Below, one piece after another: positions 36,090-43,979 of a stretch of 64,000 nt of DNA. The DNA is from Paraburkholderia adhaesiva. Its GTDB lineage: Bacteria > Pseudomonadota > Gammaproteobacteria > Burkholderiales > Burkholderiaceae. The stretch is taken from contig NZ_JAJEJQ010000001.1 of assembly GCF_021390575.1 (NCBI RefSeq), forward strand, positions 2,146,501 to 2,210,500. The letters run 5' to 3'. The notes under the pieces are model-generated. The model was given only the letters and a program-made list of their open reading frames with translations, did no database searches and was not told the DNA's origin. Within the stretch, counting starts at the first letter, position 1, and each line of letters begins with the position of its first letter. The position numbers were made by a program, and so were the translations under genes.

Positions 36090-36220
36090 CGCTGCTGTTT
36101 TGCATTGGCGGGGAGTAGTACGGAGGCATTTTCCTTCGCGGTGTTATCTTTTTGAGCGGAGTCTTTGTATTGGTCCTGGGTATAAAGCTGGATAGGTGAA
36201 ACATTTTGATTAACTTGCAT
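36090..36220 (-). CDS. N-terminal segment of giant effector (secretion-signal-like)
   Basis: 44 codons, MQVNQNVSPIQLYTQDQYKD to ANAKQQR, then the reading enters IS copy 2 and stops. It is rich in Gln, Asn and Ser, lacks a hydrophobic core, and is predicted to be unstructured, as in N-termini of type III effectors. GGAG lies six bases before the ATG at 36220. An in-frame ATG further upstream (36274) is possible but has no ribosome site. The short paralogue upstream begins in a similar way (MQTNPSIQQPAHIQNKNP). Confidence 0.75.
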
Positions 36221-36382
36221 CGTGTTCTCCAATGATTCGAAAGCGCGTTGTTCGAGCGAGGCGGATCCAGACATGCATCCGCCACTTTCCGGGCTATTGA
36301 GAGACGCTCACGACCCATCATCCTGAGTCATGCGCTGCCGCATCCCTTCTTTTTCTTTTATTAATTCGTTATCCGAATGTTT

Positions 36383-37040
36383 TCAGATCCGGGTTTTCTC
36401 TTCGAGGGGCAGATTTTCCCGAATCCACTGCAACTTCGCGTCGATTACGGCCTGAGCCCTCAACCTTCCCGTGTGTTCGTTCTGGATAGACCAGGATTCG
36501 CGCCGGCACTCTCGATCTGGTCGAGAGGCAGGGTCTCCAGAATCCAATCGATTATTGTTTCGTTATCCATGGCATTGTCGGCGGCCTCGTCCGGTGAGAT
36601 CCGGGCAGATGGTGTTCGCCGATCCTGCGTCTGAAACGGCACGGCAACCGAGGTAGAGGTGCGCTGCACCTCATAGTGTTGCTCGCGAATCCGTTGGCAC
36701 ATTTGCCTGATAAGCCGCTTCGCCCCCGAAAACGCCTGCTTATCTCATGGGTTGACTCGTCTGCGTGCCCGCGACGGTACGCATTGATTTCAGCCTTGCA
36801 CTCCGGCGTCAAGGCGACACCGGCGCCACGGGTGCTGCGCAGGCCGAAAATGTTGTGAAAGGCGCTGATCGTCGCCCGGGAGACGCCGAACAGCGCGGCG
36901 ATTCGCACACCCTGTTGTACCGGATGTCCGCCGAGAGGCGAGACCGAAGCGGCTAGCGCAGACTTCGGTGAAGACTCGTTGCGCTGGGGATTTTTGTTCT
37001 GGATGTGCGCGGGCTGTTGAATGGAAGGATTGGTTTGCAT
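36383..37040 (-). pseudogene. Frameshifted small paralogue of the giant effector
   Basis: Starts MQTNPSIQQPAHIQNKNP after GGAG. An HTH-like unit follows (IAALFGVSRATISAFHNIFG, GVALTPECKAEINAYRRGH), like residues 701-800 of the giant protein. A frame change occurs near 36735 (EISRRF into SGAKRLIRQMCQRIREQH), then NETIIDWILETLPLDQIES, and after a further change LQWIRENLPLEEKTRI and a stop. The W-I-x(3)-L-P module occurs twice in the giant protein (MRWISKNLPPEEL, ITWLQNHRTPEEM). It therefore derives from a related gene without the protease or cyclase, and is broken by at least two frameshifts. Confidence 0.7.
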
Positions 37041-37269
37041 ATCTCGATCTCCGTGGATAGGCGAGATCAGTTTCGATGCGCGCGAACACGCTGCGGCAAT
37101 ACAGGCGCATAGACAACACAAGCGAAACGAGCATTTTTGCCGCCCCACCGGCACCGACTCTCAACCGCGCCGTCCCCGAACTCTCCTGACTCGGTGTCTC
37201 AGCGATCCGCGCTCATCGCGCAACTGCGGCTGGCGCAAACAGGGAAGACCTTCATGACTCGCCGCCAGC

Positions 37270-37394
37270 AAGCCGGTGGAGAACGGGTATAGCGAGGCGA
37301 GGGCTTCGACAGACGCTTTCGGGATCAATGCCTGAACGAGCACGGGTTCGTATCGATGCGTCACACCCGGCGCTTGATTGAATTCGGACTATGG
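37270..37394 (+). pseudogene. Decayed IS3-family transposase fragment
   Basis: On the plus strand KPVENGYSE and, after a frame change, GFDRRFRDQCLNEHGFVSMR then HTRRLIEFGLW match the OrfB C-terminus of IS copy 1 (ENAYIESFNGRFRDECLNEH, WFVSMRHARRLIEDWR). No intact ends are visible. It marks older IS activity at the right border of the island. Confidence 0.8.
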
Positions 37395-37469
37395 CCGCGG
37401 GTAAGTGAGTACGATTCCAGGTACCCCAAAATTCAATAGGGACGAAACGCAAAAAAAAAACGCAAAAAA

Positions 37470-37500
37470 AGAAAAAGCCACCCGAAGGTGGCTTTTTCTT
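37470..37500 (-). terminator. Terminator of the tRNA cluster
   Basis: AAAGCCACC-CGAA-GGTGGCTTT with A- and T-runs on both sides; on the minus strand it ends the Gly-Gly-Cys tRNA unit and could also stop plus-strand transcription leaving the island. Confidence 0.88.
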
Positions 37501-37508
37501 TTCTTACC

Positions 37509-37582
37509 TGGAGGCGCGAGCCGGAGTCGAACCGGCCTACACGGCTTTGCAGGCCGCTGCATAACCGCTTTGCTATCGCGCC
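37509..37582 (-). tRNA. tRNA-Cys (anticodon GCA)
   Basis: Minus strand. The acceptor GGCGCGA pairs with TCGCGCC; the anticodon stem CGGCC/GGCCG-like arm encloses CTGCAAA with GCA; the T-arm has GGTTCGACTCC and CCA is encoded. It is the last gene of the cluster and directly borders the effector island. Confidence 0.94.
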
Positions 37583-37675
37583 AGAAGCGGACTGCCGATA
37601 CTGGGACGCTTGCTTGCGCCCGCTACGACCGGACAGATTTCTTCGACGGCCCGATGCACGAACATGGTCCGCCAA

Positions 37676-37700
37676 ACAAAAGGGGAAGCGTTGCTTCCCC
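37676..37700 (-). terminator. Hairpin between tRNA-Gly and tRNA-Cys
   Basis: GGGGAAGC-GTT-GCTTCCCC followed on the minus strand by TTTTG. It may attenuate read-through or guide processing of the tRNA precursor. Confidence 0.65.
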
Positions 37701-37708
37701 GGTATAGC

Positions 37709-37784
37709 TGGAGCGGGAGACGAGTCTCGAACTCGCGACCTCAACCTTGGCAAGGTTGCGCTCTACCAACTGAGCTACTCCCGC
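37709..37784 (-). tRNA. tRNA-Gly (anticodon GCC), copy 1
   Basis: Minus strand, GCGGGAGTAGCTCAGTTGGT start, anticodon loop TTGCCAA between CAACC and GGTTG, T-loop GTTCGAG, encoded CCA. Identical to the next copy. Confidence 0.96.
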
Positions 37785-37843
37785 GTTGTACTGCTGGATC
37801 CTGCTTTACGGCTCTGACTACACAGTCGCCAGAACCTGAATTC

Positions 37844-37919
37844 TGGAGCGGGAGACGAGTCTCGAACTCGCGACCTCAACCTTGGCAAGGTTGCGCTCTA
37901 CCAACTGAGCTACTCCCGC
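37844..37919 (-). tRNA. tRNA-Gly (anticodon GCC), copy 2
   Basis: Same 76-base sequence as the neighbouring copy, separated by 59 bases. It is the first gene of the Gly-Gly-Cys unit. Confidence 0.96.
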
Positions 37920-38099
37920 ATTCTGCTGCTGATCTACCAACTATCTTCAGCTATCTCCACCGCATCTTCTTGCTTGTTGCTGCTTCGCCAGAGTGTCGTG
38001 CAGCGGAGAAGTGAGATTATGTATAAGCCGCTGAATCGTGTCAACCCCTGCGCGTAATCTTTTTCAGGCGTGTGACTAAACGAATGCGTGCAAACTCGC

Positions 38100-38690
38100 C
38101 TAAAGACTCCCGCGCTCGCGGATTTGCGGCCATGCGAGCTTCATGTAGTACAGCATCGACCAGATCGTCAGGAACGCTGCAACGTAGATGAGCCAGGTGC
38201 CCCACACGCGCGAATCGAAAAGCGTTACGCCGCCGATCGTGAGCGGCGCGTAGAAGAGCAGCATCGGAATCGCCACCATCTGACATGCGGTCTTGAACTT
38301 GCCGAGCGAATTCACGGCGACACTCTTCGACGCTCCGATCTGCGCCATCCATTCGCGCAGCGCCGAGATCGCGATCTCGCGGCCGACGATCACCAGAGCG
38401 ATCGCCGCATCAAGCCGCCCGAGGTGCACGAGCATCAGGAGGGCCGCGGTGACCATCAGCTTGTCCGCGACGGGATCGAGGAACGCGCCAAACGACGACG
38501 TCTGGTTCCACTTGCGCGCGAGGTAGCCGTCGAACCAGTCGGTCAGCGCCGCCAGCACGAAGATCAGCATCGCCGCGATGTTCTGGTGCATCGGGGTCAG
38601 CACCGTCGGCGGCAGATAGAACACGCCAACGACGAGCGGGATCAGCACGATCCGCAGCCACGTCAGGAGAATCGGAATATTGAACGGCAT
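38100..38690 (-). CDS. pgsA: CDP-diacylglycerol-glycerol-3-phosphate 3-phosphatidyltransferase
   Basis: Makes phosphatidylglycerophosphate, the committed step to phosphatidylglycerol and cardiolipin, in the inner membrane. 196 residues with several membrane spans. The CDP-alcohol phosphatidyltransferase signature is complete: TDWFDGYLARKWNQTSSFGA then FLDPVADK. The ATG at 38690 (MPFNIPILLTWLRI) is the family start. It is 97 bases downstream of uvrC, a usual pair. Confidence 0.95.
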   Translation of the reverse strand: MPFNIPILLTWLRIVLIPLVVGVFYLPPTVLTPMHQNIAAMLIFVLAALTDWFDGYLARKWNQTSSFGAFLDPVADKLMVTAALLMLVHLGRLDAAIALVIVGREIAISALREWMAQIGASKSVAVNSLGKFKTACQMVAIPMLLFYAPLTIGGVTLFDSRVWGTWLIYVAAFLTIWSMLYYMKLAWPQIRERGSL

Positions 38691-38787
38691 CGGCGGGCGC
38701 TGTCTGTCGAGGGAGATGCAATTGTGCCGTGTCGTCGCACCTGCCACAAGCAACTGTAAGGTCGCGCCGGTCAGACGCGTCCCGGGT

Positions 38788-41007
38788 TCAGTGAAGCTGC
38801 TGGTATATCTGTTCAGCGAGAGCGCGCGAAATGCCCTCGACGCTCTCCAGATCCTCGACGCTCGCCGCCATCACGCCGCGCAGCCCGCCGAAGCGCGCGA
38901 GCAGGCGCTGGCGGCGCTTCGCGCCTACGCCTTCGAGTTCTTCGAGGCGCGAAGTCTGGCGCGTTTTGCCGCGCTTCGCACGCATGCCGGTGATGGCGAA
39001 ACGGTGCGCCTCGTCGCGGATCTGCGCGACCAGCATCAGCGCCGCACTCTCCTTGCCGAGTTCGAGCGGCGCGCGGCCGTCGGCGAACACGAGCGTCTCG
39101 AGACCCACCTTGCGGCCCTCGCCCTTCGCCACGCCCACGAGCATCGCAGGGTCAAGACCCAGTTCGGTAAACACCTGCCGCGCGACTTCCACCTGCCCCT
39201 TGCCGCCATCGATCAGCACGATATTCGGCAGCAGGGCGCCCGCCGCGACCGCCCCTTCGGGGCTCGCCGTGGGATCGGCAGGGTCGGCGCCTGGCTGCGA
39301 CTGCGCCTCACCGGTCTCGTTACTCGCGGCCTGCTCGACCATCTTCTCGTAGCGGCGCGTGAGGACCTGGCGCATCGCTGCGTAATCGTCGCCGGGCGTG
39401 ATGCCCGTGATGTTGTAGCGACGGTACTCGCTCGACTGCATCTTGTGATGGTGAAAGACCACACACGACGCCTGGGTCGCCTCGCCCATCGTGTGACTGA
39501 TGTCGAAGCATTCAATGCGCAGTTGCGCTAGATCATCGAGTTCGAGTGTGAGCAGTCCCGCGAGCGAGCGTGTGCGTGCCTGCTGGGAACCCTGCTCCGA
39601 AAGCAGCCGTGCGAGCGCGAGCCGCGCATTCTGCTCGGCCATGGCGAGCCACGCTCGCTTTTGCCCCTGCGGCTGACGCAGCAGCGTGATCTTGTGACCG
39701 GCTTGTTCGGTGAGCACATCGACGAGTTCGCGGTTCGCCGGCGGGTGGCTCACGACGAGCACCGGCGGCACGCGATGGCCGAAGTAATGCTGCGCGATGA
39801 AGGCGTCGAGCACTTCGGATTCGATGCCGACTTCGCCCTTCTTGCGGCCTGCCGCTGGCGGCGTTGCCGCGTCGCCTTCGTCCTCTTCGCTGCCTTCCCC
39901 GGCGTTTGCTTCGGAGTCGGCCGTTTCAGGCTCCGGCGGCAGCTCCGCTGCTATCGCGAGCGGATCGGCCACCGCGCCCGCCTCCTCGTCATCGGTATCC
40001 TGTTGCGCCGACAGCCCCGCCGCCGCTTCGAGCGCCCTGCGCGCAAGCGACGGCAATGACGTCAAGGCCGTTGCTGCCAGGACCGCCTCGCTATCGACGT
40101 CCTCGGCTACACCACCCTCTTCGTCCGTCAACGCGCGTTCGACGTGCGCCGGGAAATACGCCTTGTCACCGAGATGCCGCCCGCCGCGCACCATCGCGAG
40201 ATTCACACAGACACGCCCGCCGAGCGCCACGACGGCGAGGATATCGACGTCGCTCTCGCTGCCCGTCTCGATCGCCTGCTGATGCAGCACCGTCGCAAGC
40301 GAACTCATCTGGTTACGCACGCCCGCCGCCTGCTCGAACTTGAGCTCGGCTGCGAACGCGTGCATCTTCGTTTCGAGTTCCTTCAACACCTCGTTCTGCC
40401 GCCCGAGCAGGAATCGCGACGCGTTGCTCACATCGCGCGCGTAGTCCTCCTCGCTGATCGCGCCGACGCACGGCGCCGTGCAGCGCCCGATCTGATGGAG
40501 CAGGCACGGCCGCGTCCGGTTGCTGAACACCGAGTCCTCGCAGGTGCGCAGCTGGAAAACACGCTGCAGGATCTGGATGCTCTCGCGCACCGCCGACGCA
40601 CTCGGAAACGGGCCGAAGTACTGATTATTGCGATCGACGGCGCCGCGGTAGTACGCCATGCGAGGAAACCTGTGACCCGTGAGCTTGAGGAACGGATACG
40701 ACTTGTCGTCGCGAAACAGGATGTTGTAGCGCGGCGTGAGCGCCTTGATGAGGTTGTTTTCGAGCAGCAGCGCTTCGGCCTCGGACCGCGTGACCGTGGT
40801 CTCGATCCGCACGATGCGCGTCACCATCATCGCGATGCGCGGCGAAAGTTGCGTCTTCGTGAAGTAGCTCGAAACGCGCTTCTTCAGATCGCGCGCCTTG
40901 CCGACGTAGAGCACCGTGCCCTGGGCGTCGTAATAGCGATAGACGCCGGGCAGATGCGGCAACTGCGCCAGCGTCTTCTTCGGGTCGAAAACTTCGGAAT
41001 CGGTCAT
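38788..41007 (-). CDS. uvrC: Excinuclease ABC subunit C
   Basis: Makes both incisions in nucleotide-excision repair with UvrAB. The GIY-YIG nuclease domain opens [24 protein letters not shown]/UvrB-binding coiled coil lies near [20 protein letters not shown]. The RNase H-like domain has [20 protein letters not shown] and [13 protein letters not shown]. HhH motifs close it ([20 protein letters not shown]). 739 residues, about 130 longer than E. coli UvrC, because of an acidic, Ala/Glu-rich insertion (about residues 300-395) between the UVR and RNase H-like parts. Confidence 0.96.
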   Translation of the reverse strand: MTDSEVFDPKKTLAQLPHLPGVYRYYDAQGTVLYVGKARDLKKRVSSYFTKTQLSPRIAMMVTRIVRIETTVTRSEAEALLLENNLIKALTPRYNILFRDDKSYPFLKLTGHRFPRMAYYRGAVDRNNQYFGPFPSASAVRESIQILQRVFQLRTCEDSVFSNRTRPCLLHQIGRCTAPCVGAISEEDYARDVSNASRFLLGRQNEVLKELETKMHAFAAELKFEQAAGVRNQMSSLATVLHQQAIETGSESDVDILAVVALGGRVCVNLAMVRGGRHLGDKAYFPAHVERALTDEEGGVAEDVDSEAVLAATALTSLPSLARRALEAAAGLSAQQDTDDEEAGAVADPLAIAAELPPEPETADSEANAGEGSEEDEGDAATPPAAGRKKGEVGIESEVLDAFIAQHYFGHRVPPVLVVSHPPANRELVDVLTEQAGHKITLLRQPQGQKRAWLAMAEQNARLALARLLSEQGSQQARTRSLAGLLTLELDDLAQLRIECFDISHTMGEATQASCVVFHHHKMQSSEYRRYNITGITPGDDYAAMRQVLTRRYEKMVEQAASNETGEAQSQPGADPADPTASPEGAVAAGALLPNIVLIDGGKGQVEVARQVFTELGLDPAMLVGVAKGEGRKVGLETLVFADGRAPLELGKESAALMLVAQIRDEAHRFAITGMRAKRGKTRQTSRLEELEGVGAKRRQRLLARFGGLRGVMAASVEDLESVEGISRALAEQIYQQLH

Positions 41008-41206
41008 CCAGTTTCGGGGTCTCGGGGGACAGGTCGTGTCGTCGTTCGCGACGCGCTCACCTGGTCACCTATGTAACGGGTGTGTCCCGGGGATATCTTA
41101 GAATCGCCAGTTTAGATCATTCCGCTCCGGGCCGAACCGGCTACAACGGCTGCCGCGTGGACACACCGACCACGCGCCAGGTCGTCCGGCCTGCAACCGC
41201 CCGCGC

Positions 41207-42406
41207 ATGCAAGTCATGACCGACACACCCAAGCCCACCGTATCCGGCACCGCACCGCCCGGCATCGCCTGCGACATCTTCTGCGCCGTGATCGACAACT
41301 TCGGCGATATCGGCGTGTGCTGGCGCCTCGCGCGCCAACTTGCGCACGAGCACGGCTGGCAGGTGCGGCTGTTCGTCGACGATCTGCATGCGTTCACGAA
41401 GCTCTGCCCGTCGCTCGACGCGACTCACGTGAAGCAGTCCGTCGAGGGCATTGTTGTCGAGCATTGGCATGAGCCCGCGCATGCGGGCGAAACACTCGAA
41501 ATCGCCGATGTCGTGATCGAGGCCTTTGCGTGCGAACTGCCGCCGGTCTACGTCACGGGGATGGCCCAGCGCGCGCAGCGCCCCGTATGGCTCAACCTCG
41601 AATACCTGAGCGCCGAAGACTGGGTCGCCGACTTCCATCTGCGGCCGTCGCCGCACCCGCGCTATCCGCTCGTCAAACGCTTCTTCTTTCCCGGCCTCGT
41701 GCCCCGCACGGGTGGTGTAGTCAAAGAGCGCGACCTCGATGCACAGCGCGCGGCCTTCGAGCAATCGCCTCAGGCGCACGCCGCCTGGTGGCAGCGTGCG
41801 ACCGGCGGCCCGCCGCCCGCGCCGGGCGCGACCGTGATCTCGCTTTTCGCCTACGAGAACCCCGCACTCGACAGCCTGCTCGCGCAATGGCGCGACAATG
41901 CGTCGCCCGTGGTGCTGCTGGTGCCGCAGGGCCGCGTCTCGGGCGCCGTCGCGCGCTTCTTCGGCCTCCCGGCGTTCGAGGCCGGAGCGCATGCCACGCG
42001 CGGCAATCTGCACGTGCACGGCCTCGCGTTCACGGAGCAGCGCGGCTACGACCCGCTGCTGTGGGCGAGCGACCTGAACTTCGTGCGCGGCGAAGACTCG
42101 TTCGTCCGCGCGCAGTGGGCCGCGCGTCCGTTCGTGTGGCACATCTACCCGCAGGCCGACGACGCCCATTTGCCAAAGCTCGACGCCGCCCTCGCGCACT
42201 ACGCGCGACCGCTCTCCGCTCAAGCGCGCGCCGCGCTCGAACGCTTCTGGCACGCGTGGAACGGGAACGGCACGCCCGATTGGGCCGATTTCGCGCGACA
42301 TCTGCCGGAATTCAAGGCCCGCGCGGCATCCTGGGCCACCGAACTCGCGCAAGCCGGCGACCTCGCCGGAAATCTCGCCGTGTTCGCAAAAACTCAGTTA
42401 AAATAA
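41207..42406 (+). CDS. earP: EF-P arginine-32 rhamnosyltransferase
   Basis: Transfers rhamnose from dTDP-rhamnose to Arg32 of EF-P, activating it to rescue ribosomes at polyproline stretches. GT-B fold, formerly DUF2331. Family features: CDIFCAVIDNFGDIGVCWRL at the N-terminus, WLNLEYLSAEDWV, and LNFVRGEDSFVRAQWAARPF in the C-terminal nucleotide-binding domain. 399 residues. It lies upstream of efp on the same strand. ATG at 41216 is an alternative start. Confidence 0.94.
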   Translation: MQVMTDTPKPTVSGTAPPGIACDIFCAVIDNFGDIGVCWRLARQLAHEHGWQVRLFVDDLHAFTKLCPSLDATHVKQSVEGIVVEHWHEPAHAGETLEIADVVIEAFACELPPVYVTGMAQRAQRPVWLNLEYLSAEDWVADFHLRPSPHPRYPLVKRFFFPGLVPRTGGVVKERDLDAQRAAFEQSPQAHAAWWQRATGGPPPAPGATVISLFAYENPALDSLLAQWRDNASPVVLLVPQGRVSGAVARFFGLPAFEAGAHATRGNLHVHGLAFTEQRGYDPLLWASDLNFVRGEDSFVRAQWAARPFVWHIYPQADDAHLPKLDAALAHYARPLSAQARAALERFWHAWNGNGTPDWADFARHLPEFKARAASWATELAQAGDLAGNLAVFAKTQLK

Positions 42407-42710
42407 GCGGTTATCCGACGGCAGCCGTTCCAAGCGGATTTGTGGCAGGTACGGCAGCACGCGGGCGGGGTGAACTGCAGCTTCATGGCTGCAGCGATCT
42501 CCCGCCACGATGGCGAGAACACGGTAGCGGTCGCGAAAGCAGTAGAAGCGGCAGTAGAAGCGGCAGCAGAGCGGCAGTAAGACGCAGGCGGCTGCAAAAC
42601 GCAGTGCTACCGAGCCCTTATTTCGTGGGCAACACCATCTGAACCCGTTTGCGACGTTTGCCGTCGAGCACACTCGAAGCTATTTAATCTGGACAGGACA
42701 GTTTTTTATT
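42407..42710. other. Spacer between earP and efp
   Basis: About 300 bases. It contains a short run of imperfect GCAGTAGAAGCG repeats (42538-42578) and presumably the efp promoter. No gene supported. Confidence 0.5.
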
Positions 42711-43268
42711 ATGAAGACCGCACAGGAACTCCGCACCGGCAACGTCGTGATGATCGGTAGCGATGCCATGGTCGTGCAAAAGGCCGAGTACAACAAATCG
42801 GGCCGCAACGCCGCCGTCGTGAAGATGAAGTTCAAGAACCTGCTGACCGGCGCCGGTATGGAAACCGTGTACAAGGCGGACGACAAGTTCGACGTCGTCG
42901 TGCTGGACCGCAAGGAAGTGTCGTTCTCGTACTTCGCTGACCCGATGTACGTGTTCATGGACGCCGACTACAACCAGTTCGAAGTCGAAGGCGAGATGAT
43001 GGGCGACGCCCTGAACTACCTCCAGGACGGCATGGCTTGTGAAGTCGTGTTCTACAACGAAAAGGCGATTTCGGTCGAACTGCCGACCACGCTGGTCCGC
43101 GAGATCATCTACACGGAACCGGCCGTCAAGGGCGATACGTCGTCGGGCAAGGTCATGAAGCAGGCCAAGCTGAACACCGGCTTCGAACTGCAAGTGCCGC
43201 TCTTCTGCAACATCGGCGACAAGATCGAAATCGACACGCGCACGAACGAATATCGCAGCCGCGCGTAA
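42711..43268 (+). CDS. efp: Elongation factor P
   Basis: Binds between the P and E sites to speed formation of Pro-Pro bonds. 185 residues, three beta-barrel domains. The modified loop reads NKSGRNAAV with Arg32, the EarP target, in place of the Lys used by EpmA-type species. This agrees with earP next to it. The C-terminus [17 protein letters not shown] is typical. A strong terminator follows. Confidence 0.97.
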   Translation: MKTAQELRTGNVVMIGSDAMVVQKAEYNKSGRNAAVVKMKFKNLLTGAGMETVYKADDKFDVVVLDRKEVSFSYFADPMYVFMDADYNQFEVEGEMMGDALNYLQDGMACEVVFYNEKAISVELPTTLVREIIYTEPAVKGDTSSGKVMKQAKLNTGFELQVPLFCNIGDKIEIDTRTNEYRSRA

Positions 43269-43314
43269 GCATCCCGCACGGGCCGCCGCGCGCATGCGCG
43301 GCGGGCGAATCAGG

Positions 43315-43352
43315 AAAAAAGGCGCCCGCTGGGCGCTTTTTCTTTTTTTTCC
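43315..43352 (+). terminator. Rho-independent terminator of efp
   Basis: A-run, AGGCGCCC-GCT-GGGCGCTT hairpin, then a long T-rich run. Confidence 0.88.
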
Positions 43353-43979
43353 GAGCGTGTATGTTTGTGAAACAGACAGGAAATCTTTACGCTGTGCGTT
43401 GGTGCGCAAACGTTTTGCATTGCTCTTCGTCAACGCTCGACCCATGGCACGGTTTCTGCTGCCAGAGGAAAGGCGACGAGCGATCCTGCTTCCCGTGAGG
43501 ACGGAGTTCGATCCCCAGTGACAACGCCACGGGCCGATGGACGCAACTGATCACTCAGGCCAAGGCGACATGGCGCGAGTTGATGGACAACGAACTGATC
43601 GATATCGAGCCACGCAGCGGTCGCCTCGCCGGTTAATCGAGCAACGCCATGGCAAAACGCGCGATGACGCGGAACAGAAAGCGTGAGGGTGGATCGAAGT
43701 GCATCGTCGGTGGCGATGATGCGATGGACAAGGTCCGCAGCCAGGCATAAGGCGTGGGCAGCATGAAGCAACCGCGCGGCACGACCATCGGCCAGCGCAT
43801 GACCGGCACCCCGCGGCTACGCCGCGGCCAAACAGGAGGAGCGGATCTGAATTGCCTGCATCGACAACGCCCACTGGCCCCAGTCGTCACGCACCGAGCC
43901 TTTGCGCGGTGCGACGCGTCGCATCCGGACTGCGCCGCGCAATTTCCAGCCTTCAATCATCCGTAAAGCCGTACACGCC
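43353..43979. other. Gene-poor stretch between efp and the response regulator
   Basis: About 625 bases. Apart from the CsbD-like remnant listed separately, I see no gene. A 33-codon open frame at 43649-43750 is too short and basic to support. The promoter of the response regulator must lie at its right end. Confidence 0.45.
43505..43636 (+). pseudogene. CsbD-like stress protein remnant
   Basis: The frame ending TAA at 43636 reads GRWTQLITQAKATWRELMDN then ELIDIEPRSGRLAG. This resembles the CsbD family core (GRWKQLKGKAKEKWGKLTDD, then D.I.GRRDQLVG). There is no start codon and the C-terminal third is missing. Probably a decayed copy. Confidence 0.5.

Larger units (their letters stand above)
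25464..36220 (-). pseudogene. Giant multidomain effector gene split by two IS3-family insertions
   Basis: Three minus-strand segments (36220-36090, 34886-31852, 30650-25464) read in register when the two insertion sequences are removed. The first junction gives KQQR|SQDSDKG; the second, removing one copy of the 4-bp ATTC duplication, gives KKMGGGE|FAQAFMEHLG. The rebuilt protein would have about 2,782 residues: polar N-terminus, dermonecrotic-toxin-like region, C58 cysteine protease, linkers, HTH-like repeats, ExoY-like cyclase. A ribosome site (GGAG) precedes the ATG at 36220. All segments remain open and catalytic residues are intact, so the breaks look recent. As it stands the full protein cannot be made. 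Confidence 0.85.

Noticed and set aside
36221..36400. Search for an hrpII box (TTCG-N16-TTCG) upstream of the effector and its paralogue
   Set aside because: TTCG-like tetramers occur but none at the required spacing in the right orientation, so no type III regulator site is claimed.
37490..37582. tRNA-Cys 3' end as an integration site for the effector island
   Set aside because: I could not find a direct repeat of the tRNA 3' end near the left border (24.8-25.5 kb) and there is no integrase; kept only as a possibility.
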